DNA of 64,000 nt, from positions 1 to 64,000 of the forward strand of contig CANQNE010000003.1 of NCBI GenBank assembly GCA_947625135.1, written 5' to 3'. Within the stretch, counting starts at the first letter, position 1. Every line of letters starts with the position of its first letter. Made by a program: the position numbers and the translations under genes. The DNA is from an uncultured Lachnospiraceae bacterium (GTDB lineage: Bacteria; Bacillota; Clostridia; Lachnospirales; Lachnospiraceae). The notes beneath the pieces were generated by a model. The model was not told the origin of the DNA, searched no databases, and saw nothing but the letters and a program-made list of their open reading frames with translations. This document shows, one piece after another, positions 61,895 through 64,000 of this stretch.

Positions 61895-62686
61895 ATGGAA
61901 CATTATTTAAAGACCACAGGACGGATTTTTGACATACAAAAGTATTCTATCCATGACGGGCCTGGAATCCGGACAATTGTGTTTTTAAAGGGCTGCGCTT
62001 TCCGCTGCCGCTGGTGCTGCAATCCGGAATCCCAGCATTTTGAGCCGGAGACCATGATCCGGGACGGAAAGCCGAAGCTGTACGGCAAGGATGTGACGGT
62101 AGAAGAGGTTATGGAGGAGGTCATGAAGGATCTGCCCCATTACCGCCGCTCCGGCGGAGGAATGACCCTGTCCGGCGGTGAGACGCTGCTGCAGCCGGAT
62201 TTTGCGTCTGCACTGTTGTTTGCCGCCAGGCAGGAGGGGATCAATACCGCCATTGAGTCCACCGGCTTTCAGAAGTTCGATATCATTAAAAATCAGATCC
62301 TTCCTTATCTGGATCTGTTTCTGATGGATATCAAGCATATTGACTGTGAGAAGCACAGAGCCTTTACCACCCAGCCAAATACGCTGGTGCTGGAAAACGC
62401 AAGAAAGATTGCACAGAGCGGACAGAAACTGATCATCCGTGTGCCTGTGATTCCGACTTTTAACGATACGGTGGAAGAGATCATGGATATTGCCCGTTTT
62501 GCGGCCTCCCTTCCGGGAGTGGAGCAGCTGCACCTGCTTCCCTATCACCGGCTCGGACAGGACAAGTATGCGGGGCTGAACCGGGAATATACGCTTCCGG
62601 ATATCCTTCCCCCGGAGTATGAACACATGCACAGGCTGAGAAGGGCTGCTGCGGAGACGGGACTGTACGTGCAGATCGGCGGCTGA
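61895..62686 (+). CDS. Glycyl-radical enzyme activase (radical SAM)
   Basis: 263 residues. The radical SAM cluster motif is GCAFRCRWCC (Cys34, Cys38, Cys41; CX3CX2C). SIHDGPGIRTIVF precedes it, and TLSGGETLLQ is the SAM-binding GGE motif. Activases of diol dehydratases usually carry about 40 more residues with two extra ferredoxin-like 4Fe-4S motifs after the radical SAM cluster. Here residues 45-70 pass straight from NPESQ to the next helix with no cysteines, giving a PFL-activase-like short form. The gene is 9 bp after the dehydratase, so it almost surely installs the glycyl radical on it. Confidence 0.9.
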   Translation: MEHYLKTTGRIFDIQKYSIHDGPGIRTIVFLKGCAFRCRWCCNPESQHFEPETMIRDGKPKLYGKDVTVEEVMEEVMKDLPHYRRSGGGMTLSGGETLLQPDFASALLFAARQEGINTAIESTGFQKFDIIKNQILPYLDLFLMDIKHIDCEKHRAFTTQPNTLVLENARKIAQSGQKLIIRVPVIPTFNDTVEEIMDIARFAASLPGVEQLHLLPYHRLGQDKYAGLNREYTLPDILPPEYEHMHRLRRAAAETGLYVQIGG

Positions 62687-62741
62687 TATGGGGGCAAAAG
62701 GCCCAAAAGAAAAGTAAGAAATAGAAAAGAGGACACAGATT

Positions 62742-63473
62742 ATGTCAGGACATTCAAAATTTGCCAACATCAAGCATAAGAAAGAGAAAAATGACGCGGC
62801 AAAGGGAAAGGTTTTTACGATCATCGGGCGTGAGATCGCCGTTGCAGTAAAAGAGGGCGGCGCAGATCCCGCCAACAACAGCAAGCTGCGGGATGTGATC
62901 GCAAAGGCAAAGGCAAATAATATGCCCAACGATACGATAGACAGAGGCATCAAGAAGGCGGCGGGAGACGCCAATTCCGTAAATTATGAGCGGGTGACCT
63001 ATGAGGGGTATGGCCCCAACGGGACGGCCATCATCGTGGATGCGCTCACGGACAACAAAAACAGGACTGCCGCAAATGTGAGAAACGCCTTTACAAAGGG
63101 GTACGGCAATGTGGGCACCCAGGGCTGCGTGTCATTTATGTTTGACCGGAAAGGGCAGATTATCATCGGCAAGGAAGAATATACAGGAGATGCGGACGAG
63201 CTGATGATGCTTGCGTTGGATGCGGGCGCTGAGGATTTTTCCGACGAGGAAGAGGACAGCTTTGAGATTATCACAGATCCTGACGATTTCAGTGATGTAA
63301 GACAGGCGCTGGAGGATGCGGGCATACCTATGGCCAATGCGGAAGTCACCATGATCCCTCAGACTTATGTGGATCTGACTGATGAGGAGGATATCAGAAA
63401 GATGAACCGCATTTTGGATCTTCTGGATGAAGATGATGATGTACAGGAAGTATATCATAACTGGAACGAATAG
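62742..63473 (+). CDS. yebC: YebC/PmpR-family regulatory protein
   Basis: 243 residues of the YebC family, described as DNA-binding regulators and, more recently, as helping ribosomes translate proline-rich stretches. [22 protein letters not shown] is the standard N-terminus; the [21 protein letters not shown] and [11 protein letters not shown] blocks are intact. AAAGAGG precedes the ATG. It follows the activase by 55 bp and may be on the same transcript; a terminator follows. Confidence 0.95.
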   Translation: MSGHSKFANIKHKKEKNDAAKGKVFTIIGREIAVAVKEGGADPANNSKLRDVIAKAKANNMPNDTIDRGIKKAAGDANSVNYERVTYEGYGPNGTAIIVDALTDNKNRTAANVRNAFTKGYGNVGTQGCVSFMFDRKGQIIIGKEEYTGDADELMMLALDAGAEDFSDEEEDSFEIITDPDDFSDVRQALEDAGIPMANAEVTMIPQTYVDLTDEEDIRKMNRILDLLDEDDDVQEVYHNWNE

Positions 63474-63553
63474 AAGCCCGCAGCTTTTATTTACGACAAT
63501 TTTTGAAGTAATTGGCAGAGATTGTTTTTGTATGTGTGATAAGGGAACGGAAA

Positions 63554-63588
63554 GGGCCGGAAGTAAAAATACTACCAGCCCTTTTTTG
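63554..63588 (+). terminator. Terminator after yebC
   Basis: GGGCCGGAAGTA pairs with TACTACCAGCCC (10 of 12 positions) on a short A loop, followed by TTTTTT. Confidence 0.85.
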
Positions 63589-63626
63589 CGCATAGATACA
63601 AAAGAAAGAAAAAATGAGGAAAAGGC

Positions 63627-64000
63627 ATGATAAAAATCATTGAGCAGGTCAACAAAGCGGTGAATAACTTTGTATGGGGAATCCCCATGCTGATCTTGAT
63701 GGTGGGAACCGGCATCTTGATGACCATTCTCACCAAAGGGTTCCAGCTGAGCCATATCGGATATTGGTTTAAACATACGCTGGGCAGTATTTTTACGGAT
63801 AAGCATATTACAAAGCATACGGACAGGGAAGATAAATCCATTTCTCAGTTCCAGTCCCTTTGTACGGCCCTTGCGGCTACCATAGGCACAGGAAACATCG
63901 TGGGCGTGGCGACGGCGCTGATCTCCGGCGGACCCGGCGCGATTTTCTGGATGTGGATCGTTGCATTTTTCGGTATGATGACCAATTATTCCGAGAACGT
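63627..64000 (+). CDS. Sodium:alanine/glycine symporter (AGCS family), 5' part
   Basis: The first 124 residues are present; the gene runs off the right edge. A helix at about 16-36 (FVWGIPMLILMVGTGILMTI), the FQLSHIGYWFKHTLG segment, and SQFQSLCTALAATIGTGNIVGVATAL with GGPGAIFWMWI are hallmarks of AlsT/GlyP Na+-coupled alanine or glycine importers. GAGGAAAAGG precedes the ATG. It is separated from yebC by a terminator, so it has its own promoter, which was not clearly recognised. Confidence 0.9.
   Translation, partial: MIKIIEQVNKAVNNFVWGIPMLILMVGTGILMTILTKGFQLSHIGYWFKHTLGSIFTDKHITKHTDREDKSISQFQSLCTALAATIGTGNIVGVATALISGGPGAIFWMWIVAFFGMMTNYSEN

Noticed and set aside
1..64000. CRISPR arrays, insertion sequences, prophage genes, toxin-antitoxin or other defence systems
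   Set aside because: No regularly spaced repeats, transposase, integrase, phage structural or defence-type genes were seen on either strand.

Overview
The window looks like a chromosome segment of an anaerobic, spore-forming Firmicute of the class Clostridia, most likely a gut Lachnospiraceae. The reasons are: strong Shine-Dalgarno sites and TTGACA/TATAAT promoters with 17-bp spacers; pyruvate:ferredoxin oxidoreductase; a glycyl-radical diol dehydratase with its activase; sporulation genes (GerW, SpoIID-like, a cortex-type amidase/deacetylase fusion); the Firmicute block rpmB / asp23-gls24 / DAK2 / recG; two DUF6465-like proteins; and dockerin-bearing secreted proteins. The assignment is inference from gene content; no 16S gene is present.

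Layout. 1-4145: rhomboid-like membrane protein, diaminopimelate decarboxylase, an AT-richer secreted dockerin protein and tRNA-Leu(CAA). 4307-8350: leftward M20 amidohydrolase, D-lactate dehydrogenase and MATE exporter. 8400-11020: a histone-H1-like Lys/Ala-rich protein, an ABC ATPase/permease pair without a binding protein, and tRNA-Thr(CGU). 11101-22491: UDP-galactopyranose mutase, queH, argH, asd, galM, topB, a beta-helix protein, deoC, cdd and pckA. 22519-22763: a probable 6S RNA with its own promoter and terminator. 22828-30450: SpoIID-like protein, then the folate operon folC-folE-folP-folBK continuing into pheA and an AAA ATPase. 30530-36623: rpmB (leftward), asp23, DAK2/fakA-like, recG and a polysaccharide deacetylase. 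36713-37904: leftward xpt and a decayed membrane-protein gene downstream of it. 38047-40465: two-component system. 40601-43846: DUF6465-like miniprotein, hisH-hisF, ung and a small membrane protein. 43934-47473: leftward nifJ. 47833-53264: amidase/deacetylase fusion, polyphosphate:AMP phosphotransferase, small protein, DUF2953, gerW and a 45-residue Cys-rich membrane miniprotein. 53312-59192: secreted transglutaminase-like/cohesin-like/dockerin protein, ppx-HD and ppk1. 59292-64000: glycyl-radical diol dehydratase and activase, yebC, and the start of a sodium:alanine symporter.

Functional themes. The folate genes form one continuous operon. Polyphosphate synthesis, hydrolysis and transfer (ppk1, ppx, PPK2-type pap) lie within 10 kb of each other, interleaved with spore and cell-wall genes. 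Fermentation is represented by nifJ, D-lactate dehydrogenase and the diol dehydratase. The least ordinary elements are the two dockerin proteins (one also with a cohesin-like domain), the H1-like DUF6465 protein and its stand-alone paralogue, the amidase fused to an apparently metal-ligand-deficient deacetylase, the diol dehydratase with a short activase, and the double-lesion pseudogene next to xpt. No CRISPR array, insertion sequence, prophage or defence system was seen.
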